The notes under the pieces: generated by a model
What the model was told of the DNA's origin: nothing
Database searches by the model: none
Seen by the model: only the letters and a program-made list of their open reading frames with translations
Translations under genes and position numbers: made by a program
NCBI RefSeq assembly: GCF_014203535.1
Contig: NZ_JACHJI010000015.1
Coordinates: 99,728 to 163,727 of the forward strand
DNA: 64,000 nucleotides
Source: Streptomyces griseomycini
Lineage (GTDB): Bacteria > Actinomycetota > Actinomycetes > Streptomycetales > Streptomycetaceae
Direction: 5' to 3'
In this document: positions 51,143 to 58,619 of the stretch, in pieces
How the letters are laid out: the number at the start of each line of letters is the position of its first letter
Position numbering within the stretch: the stretch's first letter is position 1

Positions 51143-51856
51143 ATGGCAACAAGCATCTCGAGCAGGATCACCAGGGCCCTGCTGGCCCCCGCCCTCGCGC
51201 TCGGCGCCACCCTCGGCCTCGCCTCCGCCCCCGCGCACGCCGCCGTCTGGAGCTCCTGCGACCAGTGGGGCAACACCGGCCTGAACGGCTACACGCTCTA
51301 CAACAACATCTGGGGCTCCGGCGCCGGCAGCCAGTGCGTCTGGGCCAACTCCGGCACCGACTGGGGCGTCTGGGCCGACCACCCGAACACCGGCGGCATC
51401 AAGTCCTACCCGAACGCCAAGAAGGTGATCGGCAAGCCGATCTCCTCGCTCGGTTCGCTCAGCAGCAGCTACGACGTCACCGTCCCGTCCTCGGGCGCGT
51501 ACAACACCTCGTACGACATCTGGGACACGGACTACGACTACGAGATCATGCTCTGGGTGAACCACCACGGAGCGGTCGGTCCGCTCGGCACCTCCCAGGG
51601 CACGGTGACCCTCGGCGGCCACACCTGGAACGTCTACAAGGGGAGCAACGGACACAACGAGGTCTTCTCGTTCCTGCGCACCTCCGACTCCACCTCCGGC
51701 ACGGTGAACATCCTCCCGATCCTGAAGTGGATCAAGGACACCAAGGGCTGGATGGGCGACGAGACCATCGGCGACGTCCAGTTCGGGTACGAGATCACCT
51801 CGTCGCCCGGCGGACTGGACTTCCGCACCGACAACCTGACGGTGTCGGGCGGTTAG
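51143..51856 (+). CDS. Secreted family 12 endoglucanase/xyloglucanase
   Basis: This 237-residue extracellular enzyme has a Sec signal peptide ending APAHA near residue 33 and a single GH12 beta-jelly-roll. The nucleophile glutamate lies in DYEIMLWVNHHG near residue 133 and the acid/base in FGYEITSSPGG near 218. Family 12 includes cellulases and xyloglucan-specific endoglucanases; the operon setting favours xyloglucan. The ATG has GGAAGG 6 bases upstream and lies 35 bases after the GH95 stop. A hairpin terminator ends the operon just behind it. Confidence 0.92.
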   Translation: MATSISSRITRALLAPALALGATLGLASAPAHAAVWSSCDQWGNTGLNGYTLYNNIWGSGAGSQCVWANSGTDWGVWADHPNTGGIKSYPNAKKVIGKPISSLGSLSSSYDVTVPSSGAYNTSYDIWDTDYDYEIMLWVNHHGAVGPLGTSQGTVTLGGHTWNVYKGSNGHNEVFSFLRTSDSTSGTVNILPILKWIKDTKGWMGDETIGDVQFGYEITSSPGGLDFRTDNLTVSGG

Positions 51857-51876
51857 GCGTCCACCGCGAAGCGACG

Positions 51877-51912
51877 GGGGCGCCCCGGTTCCTTCCGGTT
51901 CCGGTGCGCCCC
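51877..51912. terminator. Terminator of the xyloglucan operon
   Basis: GGGGCGC (51877-51883) pairs with GCGCCCC (51906-51912), and inside it CCGG pairs with CCGG around a pyrimidine-rich loop. It lies 20 bases after the GH12 stop. Confidence 0.6.
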
Positions 51913-51918
51913 TCCGCG

Positions 51919-52579
51919 TCAGGGCTTCGGCGCGGACGCCTTCGCGCCCGCGCTGTCGAGTGCGCGCTTCACTGCCTGTTCATCCCGGCCGGCCAGGAGC
52001 TTCTCCAGACTCCTGTCGTCCGTGCGGGAGAAGCGCTCGCCCCGTGCGACGTCCTCCTCGCCCAGGACCCGCCCGCACCACTCGCCCCGGGCGACGGTGC
52101 GGTCGTCGAACGGGACGGCGGCGCCCTCGCCGAGGACGGTCCACCGGTCGTCCGCCCGGCGCAGGGCGAGCAGATAGGTGTGGCCGGTCTCCAGACGGGG
52201 CGCGTACGCGGTCGTGGCCTTCGTGCGGGTGCCGTTCCGGTACACCTGCCAGCCGGCGGCCACCATGTCGAAGTTCTCGCCGAGGGAGTGCCGGGGACTC
52301 TTCGCGGACCACAGGACGTCGTCCGTGCGGAAGGTCACCGTGCGGTCGGTCGCGTAGCGGAGGGCGCCTTCGGTGAAGTCGCGCCGGCCGGTGTCCCGCT
52401 CGGCGGTCGGCGTGGGTGACCCAGTCCTCGGCGGTCCGGGAGGGGCGGTCGTCGTCCGCGATCCCGCAGCCCACCACCGTGTCCAGACCGCCCCCGCCGA
52501 CCAGGACGGCGGCGGCGATTCCGGCGACGGCCAGGACGGCGGCGACGGGCCGCCCGATCCGGTCGAGAAGTGCAGTCAA
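51919..52579 (-). pseudogene. Small membrane-anchored hypothetical protein, broken by a one-base frameshift
   Basis: The 5' frame starts at a TTG (52579) with AAGGA 6 bases upstream. It gives a membrane anchor or signal (RPVAAVLAVAGIAAAVLVGG) and continues SRTAEDWVTHAD. The protein then continues in another frame as ERDTGRRDFTEGALRYATDR and ends at 51919 (KASAPKP). Removing one C in the run near 52402-52406 joins the two into one product of about 220 residues. No family was recognised; the C-terminal part may bind or modify a small substrate. A sequencing error in a GC run is as likely as real decay. Confidence 0.5.
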
Positions 52580-52918
52580 CGAAGTCCTTCGTGCTCGTAC
52601 GGCGCAGGGGTGTGGTGACGAAGAAGACGATCTTGCGGCCGCCTCGGTGGCAGGACGGGCCAGTGGCGTTGATCACGTCGTCACCGGCCGGCACCGGCCG
52701 GCCGCGGCCGCGCGTCCCGGGGGCCCGCGGGTCTCCATAACGCCGTGCAGGGGCCGGAACGGGATCTCCCTCCGCGGTCGCCGCCGCGGTTACGTTTTCC
52801 GGCGATCACCGTCGGAGCACGCCCGCGTGACATGACAGCCCGCCCCGCGTGCGCGGGCGTGTTCCGGGTCAGGCATGTCCCGTCCTTCCGCCCCACCGAG
52901 GAGACCGAGGAACCCGCC
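52580..52918. other. Intergenic region with no recognised element
   Basis: The 339 bases between the frameshifted gene and the dioxygenase carry the two divergent promoters by position. A short inverted repeat CACCGGCCGG/CACCGGCCGG-type cluster occurs near 52681-52700. I see no gene, riboswitch or copy of the LacI-type operator here. Confidence 0.4.
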
Positions 52919-53824
52919 ATGACACCATCCGCCCCCGACACACCCGGCCCCGACGCACCCGGCCCCGACGCACCCGGCCCCGGCGCACCCGGCACCGACA
53001 GCGGTGCGGGAACCGGCGCAGACCGCCGGATCAGCCGCAAGAGCCTGCTCAGGGCGGCCGTCGCCGCCGGAGCCGCCGTCCCGCTGCTCGCCACGGGCAC
53101 GGTGGCGCTCGCCCGGGACGCCGGCACCCGGGCACGGCCCCTCACGCCGACCCCCTTCTGCGACGACGGCGACGACCCCACGATCCCCCAGATGGAGGGC
53201 CCCTACTTCAAGCCGAACTCCCCGCTGCGCGGCAACCTCGTGACACCGGGCACCCCCGGCACCCCGCTCACCGTCGGCGGCTACGTCTTCGGCCGGAACT
53301 GCGTCCCGCTCGCGGGAGTCCTGCTCGACTTCTGGCAGGCCGACGACGCGGGCGCCTACGACAACGTCGGGTACGCCTTCCGCGGACACCAGTTCACCGA
53401 CGCCTCCGGCGCCTTCACCCTGCGGACGATCGTGCCGGGCCTCTACCCGGGCCGCACCCGGCACATCCACGTCAAGGCCCAGGCGCCCGGCGAGCCCGTG
53501 CTCACCACCCAGCTGTACTTCCCCGGCGAGCCCCGCAACAGCACGGACACGATCTTCGACCCGGCCCTGCTGATGAACGTCCGCAGCGTCGGCGGCGGCA
53601 AGGAGGCCACCTTCGACTTCGTGCTCGACGTGGACGGCGGCCCCACCGACCCGCCGACCGACCCGCCCACCGACCCGCCGAGCGGCAGCTGGGCGCCGGG
53701 CCGCCCGTACGCGGCGGGCGACCGGGTGACCCACGGCGGCGCCGCCTACCGCTGCCTGCAGGCCCACACCTCCATGACCGGCTGGGAGCCGCCCCGCGTC
53801 CCCGCGCTGTGGCGCCGTGAGTGA
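52919..53824 (+). CDS. Secreted intradiol ring-cleavage dioxygenase with C-terminal CBM5/12-like module
   Basis: This 301-residue extracellular enzyme has a Pro/Gly/Asp repeat N-terminus, a Tat-like signal (RRISRKSLLRAAVAAG, cleavage near residue 65), an intradiol dioxygenase domain and a C-terminal polysaccharide-binding module. The non-haem iron ligands are visible: Tyr in EGPYF (about 94), Tyr in GLYPGR, and His-x-His in RHIHVK (about 181). A PTDPP-repeat linker leads to a CBM5/12-like domain (WAPGRPYAAGDRVTHGGAAY and WEPP). From memory a similar fused dioxygenase from a cellulolytic Streptomyces opens catechol-type lignin fragments. The ATG has AGGA 8 bases upstream. Confidence 0.88.
   Translation: MTPSAPDTPGPDAPGPDAPGPGAPGTDSGAGTGADRRISRKSLLRAAVAAGAAVPLLATGTVALARDAGTRARPLTPTPFCDDGDDPTIPQMEGPYFKPNSPLRGNLVTPGTPGTPLTVGGYVFGRNCVPLAGVLLDFWQADDAGAYDNVGYAFRGHQFTDASGAFTLRTIVPGLYPGRTRHIHVKAQAPGEPVLTTQLYFPGEPRNSTDTIFDPALLMNVRSVGGGKEATFDFVLDVDGGPTDPPTDPPTDPPSGSWAPGRPYAAGDRVTHGGAAYRCLQAHTSMTGWEPPRVPALWRRE
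52941..53000 (+). repeat. Four 15-bp tandem repeats in the dioxygenase gene
   Basis: CACCCGGCCCCGACG occurs twice exactly (52941-52955, 52956-52970) and twice with changes (52971-52985, 52986-53000). They encode a PGPDA-type repeat before the Tat motif. Copy number could vary between strains without changing the frame. Confidence 0.8.
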
Positions 53825-53848
53825 TCTTCGCCCCGTCGAGGACGCGGC

Positions 53849-53877
53849 GGCCCCGCAGGTCCCGGACCTGCGGGGCC
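53849..53877. terminator. Bidirectional terminator after the dioxygenase
   Basis: GGCCCCGCAGGTC and GACCTGCGGGGCC form a perfect 13-pair stem with a CCG loop between two convergent genes. Confidence 0.85.
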
Positions 53878-53918
53878 CGTGTCCACGGCACGGGCGCACG
53901 GGCGGGGCGGACGGCCGC

Positions 53919-55001
53919 TCAGCCACCCCGGCCGACGGGACGGGTCCGGAGCCAGTAGGAGCGGGCGGCGACGGCCAGGGCGGTCCCGTACCCGGCGAAC
54001 GCGATCATGCCGATCCAGCCGACCAGCAGCGCGTCGGCCGAGGTGGGGAAGTCGCCGCGCCGCACCGTCACGACACCGGCCGTGGCCAGGACCACGTAGC
54101 CGGTGCCGAGCACCCCGTACGGGACGAGGGTGGCGGCACCGATCAGCGCGGGGGTCAGGGGAAGTCCGCGCGGAACGCGCCGGCCGCGCAGGAACGGCAC
54201 CCGGCGCGGGAAGACCTGGCCCCACGGACGGACCAGGCCCCAGAGCAGGAAGGTGCCGAGCGCGGCCATCAGCACGGTGCCGTCGAGGCCCCACGACTCC
54301 AGGGTGAGCCAGAGCCCCGACGCGCCGTTGCGCTCGGAGATCGCGGCCGTCTCCTCGCCGGTCACTCCGGCGAAGGTGCCGCCGGACGCCCAGATCTGCT
54401 TCATCACCACGTAAGGAAGGAAGGCCGCCGTCCCGGCGCAGGCGACGAGGTGGACCCGGAGGGAGGCGGCGGGCGGAGCCGCGACGGCGGTGGCCGGGGT
54501 GGTCGCGGCGGCCACCGCGGAAGGGCGGCGGGCGGCGCGGGCGGTGGCCGCGAGCAGCAGTGTCCCGATCGCGGCCAGGGCACGGTTCGCGGTGACCGCC
54601 CAACTGTCCACCGCCTGACCGAACAGCAGCACGAGGATGTCCATGAGCAGGCTGAACGCGGTGGCCGCGGCGAGTCCGCAGACCGCCCACAGCAGAGCCC
54701 GCAGCGGTGGCCGGAGCCCGTACCGCGCCACCGCCGCGCAGACCAGTGCGGCCAGCACGGCCAGTGCCGCGACGGCCCATCCCAGGGCCGAGGGGGCGGG
54801 ACCGCCGACCCAACGGAGCACCGGGGTGCCGCTCAGCGCGCAGACCACGCCGAAGCAGGCGTGCACCGAAGCCCAGAGCGTCACCGCCCGGAGTGTCCCC
54901 TCCGGCCGCCGCCACCGCCGCGTGTTCCAGGGGGCGTTCGTCGCCCGCGCCGTACCCGTCATGCCTCGAAGGTCGCACTGCGTGCGGTGACGGGGCGTCA
55001 T
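53919..55001 (-). CDS. Integral membrane protein of unknown function
   Basis: This protein of up to 360 residues has eight or nine hydrophobic segments, for example VTLWASVHACFGVVCALSG, AVAALAVLAALVCAAVARYG, LVACAGTAAFLPYVVMK and ALIGAATLVPYGVLGTGYVV. An Ala-rich loop separates the two halves. No catalytic or transporter motif was recognised. The ATG at 55001 is used; the ATG at 54962 is equally possible and neither has a well-placed Shine-Dalgarno site. It lies 100 bases upstream of nothing on its strand except the GH31 gene end, so it may be read through from that gene. Confidence 0.7.
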   Translation of the reverse strand: MTPRHRTQCDLRGMTGTARATNAPWNTRRWRRPEGTLRAVTLWASVHACFGVVCALSGTPVLRWVGGPAPSALGWAVAALAVLAALVCAAVARYGLRPPLRALLWAVCGLAAATAFSLLMDILVLLFGQAVDSWAVTANRALAAIGTLLLAATARAARRPSAVAAATTPATAVAAPPAASLRVHLVACAGTAAFLPYVVMKQIWASGGTFAGVTGEETAAISERNGASGLWLTLESWGLDGTVLMAALGTFLLWGLVRPWGQVFPRRVPFLRGRRVPRGLPLTPALIGAATLVPYGVLGTGYVVLATAGVVTVRRGDFPTSADALLVGWIGMIAFAGYGTALAVAARSYWLRTRPVGRGG

Positions 55002-55101
55002 CCCGCGGACCGATCCCCGTCCGCCGCACGGCTGAGCCGCCCGGGACGGCCCCGGCCGCCGCCGCGGACCGCGGCGGCCGGATCTCCGGCACGGCCCGGT
55101 C

Positions 55102-57156
55102 CTACGCGGCGTCCGGCGCCGTGATCGGCAGGCTCGCCCCGTCCCGCAGGAACAGCGGGATGCGGTCCAGCGGGGCGTCGACCGTCACGGCCGCACCGCC
55201 CTCGTACGCCTCGCCCGTCCACGCGTCCGTCCAGCGCGCGCCCGCCGGGAGGTACGCCGTGCGGGCCGTGGCGCCCGCCGTGAGCACCGGGGCCACCAGC
55301 AGGTCGCGGCCGAACAGGTACGCGTCGTCCACCGACCAGGCCACCTGGTCGCCGGGGAACTCCAGGAACAGCGGCCGCATCACGGGCAGCCCCTCCTCGT
55401 GCGCCTCCCGCATGACCCGAAGGACGTACGGCTTCAGCCGTTCGCGCAGCCGCAGGTACTTCTCCAGGATCGCGCCGGCCTCCTCGCCGTACGACCACAC
55501 CTCGTTCGGGCCGCCGGTCATGTCCGGGCCCAGCGGCATGCCCGGGTCGCGGAAGCCGTGCAGCCGCATCAGCGGGGACAGCGCGCCGAACTGGAACCAG
55601 CGGACCATCACCTCGCGGTAGGCGGGGTCGTCCGGGTCGCCGCCGTGGAAGCCGCCGATGTCGGTGTTCCACCACGGGATGCCCGACAGCGAGGTGTTGA
55701 GGCCGGCCGCGATCTGGCGGCGCAGGGTGGCGAAGTCGGTGCCGATGTCACCGGACCACAGGGCGGCGCCGTGGCGCTGGCTGCCCGCCCACGCCGAGCG
55801 GTTGAGGGTGATCACCTCGTCCTCGCCGGCGGCGGTGAGACCCTCGTGGAAGGCGCGGGAGTTCTCGGCGGGGTAGAGGTTGCCGACCTCCAGGCCCGGA
55901 CCCGCCCAGTAGCGCAGGTTCTCCGGGAAGCCCGGCTTCAGCTCCGGCTCGCAGGCGTCCAGCCAGAAGGCCGTGATGCCGTACGGGTCGAGGTAGTTCT
56001 CCTTGATCCTCGACCACACGAACTCCCGGGCCTCCGGGTTGGTGGCGTCGTAGAAGGCGACCTGGACCGTGGAGGCGACCTCCTTGTCCGGCCAGTCGGC
56101 GTGCGCCATCGGGCCGTACTGGGTGCCGATGAAGTAGCCGCGCTGCTCCATCACCGGGTGGTTCTCGCTCAGCGGGGAGACCGACGGCCACACGGAGACC
56201 ACCAGCTTGACGCCGAGCTCGTCCAGCTCGCGCACCATCGCCGCCGGGTCGGGCCACTCCTTCGGGTCGAACTTCCACTCGCCCAGGTGGGTCCAGTGGA
56301 AGAAGTCGCAGACGATCGCGTCCAGCGGCAGGCCCCGGCGCTTGTACTCCCTCGCCACGGCGAGGAGCTCGTCCTGGGTGCGGTAGCGCAGCTTGCACTG
56401 CCAGAAGCCGGCCGCCCACCCGGGCAGCATCGGCGACCGCCCGGTCACCGCGCTGTAGCGGCGCTGGGCGTCCGCCGGGGCGCCCGCGGTGATCCAGTAG
56501 TCGATCTGCCGGGCCGAGTCCGCCACCCAGCGGGTGCCGTTGTGCGCCAGCTCCACGCGGCCGATCGCCGGGTTGTTCCACAGCAGGGTGTAGCCGCGGC
56601 TGGAGGTGAGCACCGGGATGCTCACCTCGGCGTTGCGCTGCACCAGGTCGACGACCAGGCCCTTCTGGTCCAGCCGCCCGTGCTGGTGCTGGCCCAGGCC
56701 GTACAGCCGCTCGTCGTCGTAGGCGGCGAACCGCTGCTCCAGCCGGTGGTGACCGTTGCCGACCGCCGTGTACAGGCGAGGGCCGGGCCACCAGAAGTGG
56801 GCGCGCTCCTCGGCGAGCAGTTCGCCCCCGTCGGCGGTGCGCAGGAAGCGGACCATGCCCTCGGCGTCGATCTCGGCGGTCAGCGCGCCGACGGTCAGCC
56901 GGCCCCGGCCGTCCTCGATCTTCACGGTGGACTCGGTGGCGGGGGCCCCGTCCAGGAGGGCTCCGGGCAGGTCCCGGAGCACCGGGCCGCCGAGCCGGGC
57001 CCGTACCCGGACCGCGTCCGGCCCCCACGGCTCGATCCGTACGGTTTCCTGACGGCCGCTCCACTCCAGCGCACCGTCCCGCTCACGGAACGTCCCGACG
57101 GTGGGGGAGGACTGGGCGAGGCTGACCTTGGGCTGTGTCTCGGCGGACTGGGTCAC
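55102..57156 (-). CDS. Family 31 glycoside hydrolase, probable alpha-xylosidase
   Basis: This 684-residue cytoplasmic enzyme has an N-terminal beta-sandwich with YGLGQHQHGRLDQKG, the GH31 barrel with the nucleophile in FWLDACEPELK near residue 400, a second acidic motif in WSGDIGTDF, and IPWWNTDIGGFHGG. A C-terminal beta domain completes it. The family contains alpha-glucosidases and alpha-xylosidases; the WLDACEPE form and the xyloglucan context favour removal of xylose side chains. The GTG at 57156 has AGGAG 8 bases upstream. It follows the LacI regulator on the same strand after 147 bases that include a polypurine tract. Confidence 0.88.
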   Translation of the reverse strand: MTQSAETQPKVSLAQSSPTVGTFRERDGALEWSGRQETVRIEPWGPDAVRVRARLGGPVLRDLPGALLDGAPATESTVKIEDGRGRLTVGALTAEIDAEGMVRFLRTADGGELLAEERAHFWWPGPRLYTAVGNGHHRLEQRFAAYDDERLYGLGQHQHGRLDQKGLVVDLVQRNAEVSIPVLTSSRGYTLLWNNPAIGRVELAHNGTRWVADSARQIDYWITAGAPADAQRRYSAVTGRSPMLPGWAAGFWQCKLRYRTQDELLAVAREYKRRGLPLDAIVCDFFHWTHLGEWKFDPKEWPDPAAMVRELDELGVKLVVSVWPSVSPLSENHPVMEQRGYFIGTQYGPMAHADWPDKEVASTVQVAFYDATNPEAREFVWSRIKENYLDPYGITAFWLDACEPELKPGFPENLRYWAGPGLEVGNLYPAENSRAFHEGLTAAGEDEVITLNRSAWAGSQRHGAALWSGDIGTDFATLRRQIAAGLNTSLSGIPWWNTDIGGFHGGDPDDPAYREVMVRWFQFGALSPLMRLHGFRDPGMPLGPDMTGGPNEVWSYGEEAGAILEKYLRLRERLKPYVLRVMREAHEEGLPVMRPLFLEFPGDQVAWSVDDAYLFGRDLLVAPVLTAGATARTAYLPAGARWTDAWTGEAYEGGAAVTVDAPLDRIPLFLRDGASLPITAPDAA

Positions 57157-57219
57157 GAGGCGTGCTCCTGGAGGAAAGCAGACATGGAGGTGCCCTGGTG
57201 GGGGCGAGCGTTCGCTGAA

Positions 57220-57300
57220 GCCGAAGAGAAGGAGAGGCCGAAGAGAAGGAGAGAAGGAGGGAGGCGGAAAGGGAGGAGGGAGAAGCGGGGAGGGGAGACG
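57220..57300. repeat. Polypurine tract with a 17-bp tandem repeat between the LacI and GH31 genes
   Basis: GCCGAAGAGAAGGAGAG occurs at 57220-57236 and again at 57237-57253. From there to about 57300 the forward strand is almost only purine (with isolated C). On the transcribed strand the mRNA leader of GH31 would be correspondingly pyrimidine-rich. It could arise by slippage. Confidence 0.6.
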
Positions 57301-57303
57301 GGG

Positions 57304-58350
57304 CTACTGGACGGGGGCCGGGCCGGAACTCGCCCGGACCGTCAGCTCGGGCGCGAGCAGCACGACCTCGTCGCCGCCCCGCCCGTCGAGCTTGGCGACC
57401 AGCTGTTCCACGGCGTGCCGGCCCATCTCCTGCGCCGGGATGGCGACGGACGTGAGCCGCACCGACGCCTGGACGGCGACCTGCTCGGGGCAGATCGCGA
57501 CCACCGAGACGTCCTCGGGCACGGCCCGGCCCTGCTGCCGCAGCAGGGCCAGCAACGGCTCGACCGCCGACTCGTTCTGGACGACGAACCCGGTGGTGCC
57601 CGGACGTTCGTCGAGGATCCGGGCGAGCGTCGCGGCCATCGCGTCGTACCCGCCCTCGCACGGCCGGTGCAGCAGCCGCAGCCCCAGCTCCCGCCCCCGG
57701 GAGCGGAGTCCGTCGAGGGTGCGCTCGGCGAAGCCGGTGTGCCGCTCGTACACCGCGGGGGCCTCGCCGATGACGGCGACGTCCCGGTGCCCCAGCGTCG
57801 CCAGATGCTCCACGCACAGCGCGCCGGTGGCCTTGAAGTCGAGGTCGACGCAGGTCAGACCGGTGGTGTCGGCGGGCAGTCCGATCAGCACCGCCGGCTG
57901 GTCGTCCCCCACTCCCGACTCCGCTCGACCGGGGGCACCCCCGTCCCTCAGCAGCGGCAGCCGCTCGTCGTCGAGCTCGACGTCCATCAGGATCATCCCG
58001 TCGGCGAGCCCGCTGCCCGAGACGCGGCGCACCGCGTCCGGGCCCTCCTCGCCGGTGAGCAGCAGCACGTCGTAGCCGTGCGTGCGGGCCGTGGTGGCCA
58101 CGGCGATGGCGATCTCCATCATCACCGGTACGTACATGTCCGTGCGCAGCGGGACCATCAGCGCGATGATGTTCGACCTGCTGCTGGCCAGGGCGCGGGC
58201 CCCGGCGTTCGGGTGGTACCCGAGCTCGCGGATGCTCCGCTCGACCCGCTGCCGGGTGTTCGCGGAGATGGACCGCTTGCCGCTGAGGACATAGCTCACC
58301 GTGCTCGCCGAGACTCCGGCGTGCTGGGCGACCTCGGCGAGGGTGACCAT
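57304..58350 (-). CDS. LacI family transcriptional regulator, probable repressor of the xyloglucan genes
   Basis: This 348-residue LacI/GalR-family repressor has the N-terminal helix-turn-helix and hinge (VTLAEVAQHAGVSASTVSYV, then LGYHPNAGARALAS) followed by a periplasmic-binding-protein-like sugar domain. The ATG at 58350 has GGAG 6 bases upstream; a TTG at 58362 is less likely. Two copies of a palindromic operator lie in its own upstream region, and two identical ones lie at the GH3/importer promoter, so it likely represses itself and the hydrolase operons until a xyloglucan sugar binds. Confidence 0.92.
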   Translation of the reverse strand: MVTLAEVAQHAGVSASTVSYVLSGKRSISANTRQRVERSIRELGYHPNAGARALASSRSNIIALMVPLRTDMYVPVMMEIAIAVATTARTHGYDVLLLTGEEGPDAVRRVSGSGLADGMILMDVELDDERLPLLRDGGAPGRAESGVGDDQPAVLIGLPADTTGLTCVDLDFKATGALCVEHLATLGHRDVAVIGEAPAVYERHTGFAERTLDGLRSRGRELGLRLLHRPCEGGYDAMAATLARILDERPGTTGFVVQNESAVEPLLALLRQQGRAVPEDVSVVAICPEQVAVQASVRLTSVAIPAQEMGRHAVEQLVAKLDGRGGDEVVLLAPELTVRASSGPAPVQ

Positions 58351-58366
58351 CCAGCTCTCCAAGTTT

Positions 58367-58384
58367 TGTGAAGCGCTTCGACAG
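58367..58384. promoter_or_regulatory. LacI-type operator next to the LacI gene (imperfect copy)
   Basis: TGTGAAGCGCTTCGACA is a near-palindromic copy of the TCGAAGCGCTTCGA site, differing at one half-site base. It lies 17 bases upstream of the repressor start codon, fitting autoregulation. Confidence 0.7.
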
Positions 58385-58454
58385 TGCGCAGAGCGTACAA
58401 GGGCGGGTGAGGGTGGTTCGACAGTAGCCCTAGCGGAGGTGGGTGTCCATAGGT

Positions 58455-58472
58455 TGTCGAAGCGCTTCGACA
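58455..58472. promoter_or_regulatory. LacI-type operator, perfect 18-bp palindrome
   Basis: TGTCGAAGCGCTTCGACA is the longest and most perfect copy of the operator in the window. It lies about 105 bases upstream of the LacI start and 148 bases upstream of the acyl-CoA dehydrogenase. With the copy at 58367 it could form a loop. Confidence 0.8.
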
Positions 58473-58619
58473 GCTTTCTTTCCCGCAGGTGCCGAGCCGC
58501 GGCATCGGCCGAACGGCCGCACGAAGGGTGGTGGGGTGGCTACGAATCGGGTACATACGATCGAGTAGCACCAATCGGTAACGCAACGACACCATCCTAT
58601 TCGCGGCGAGGTGAGCCTC

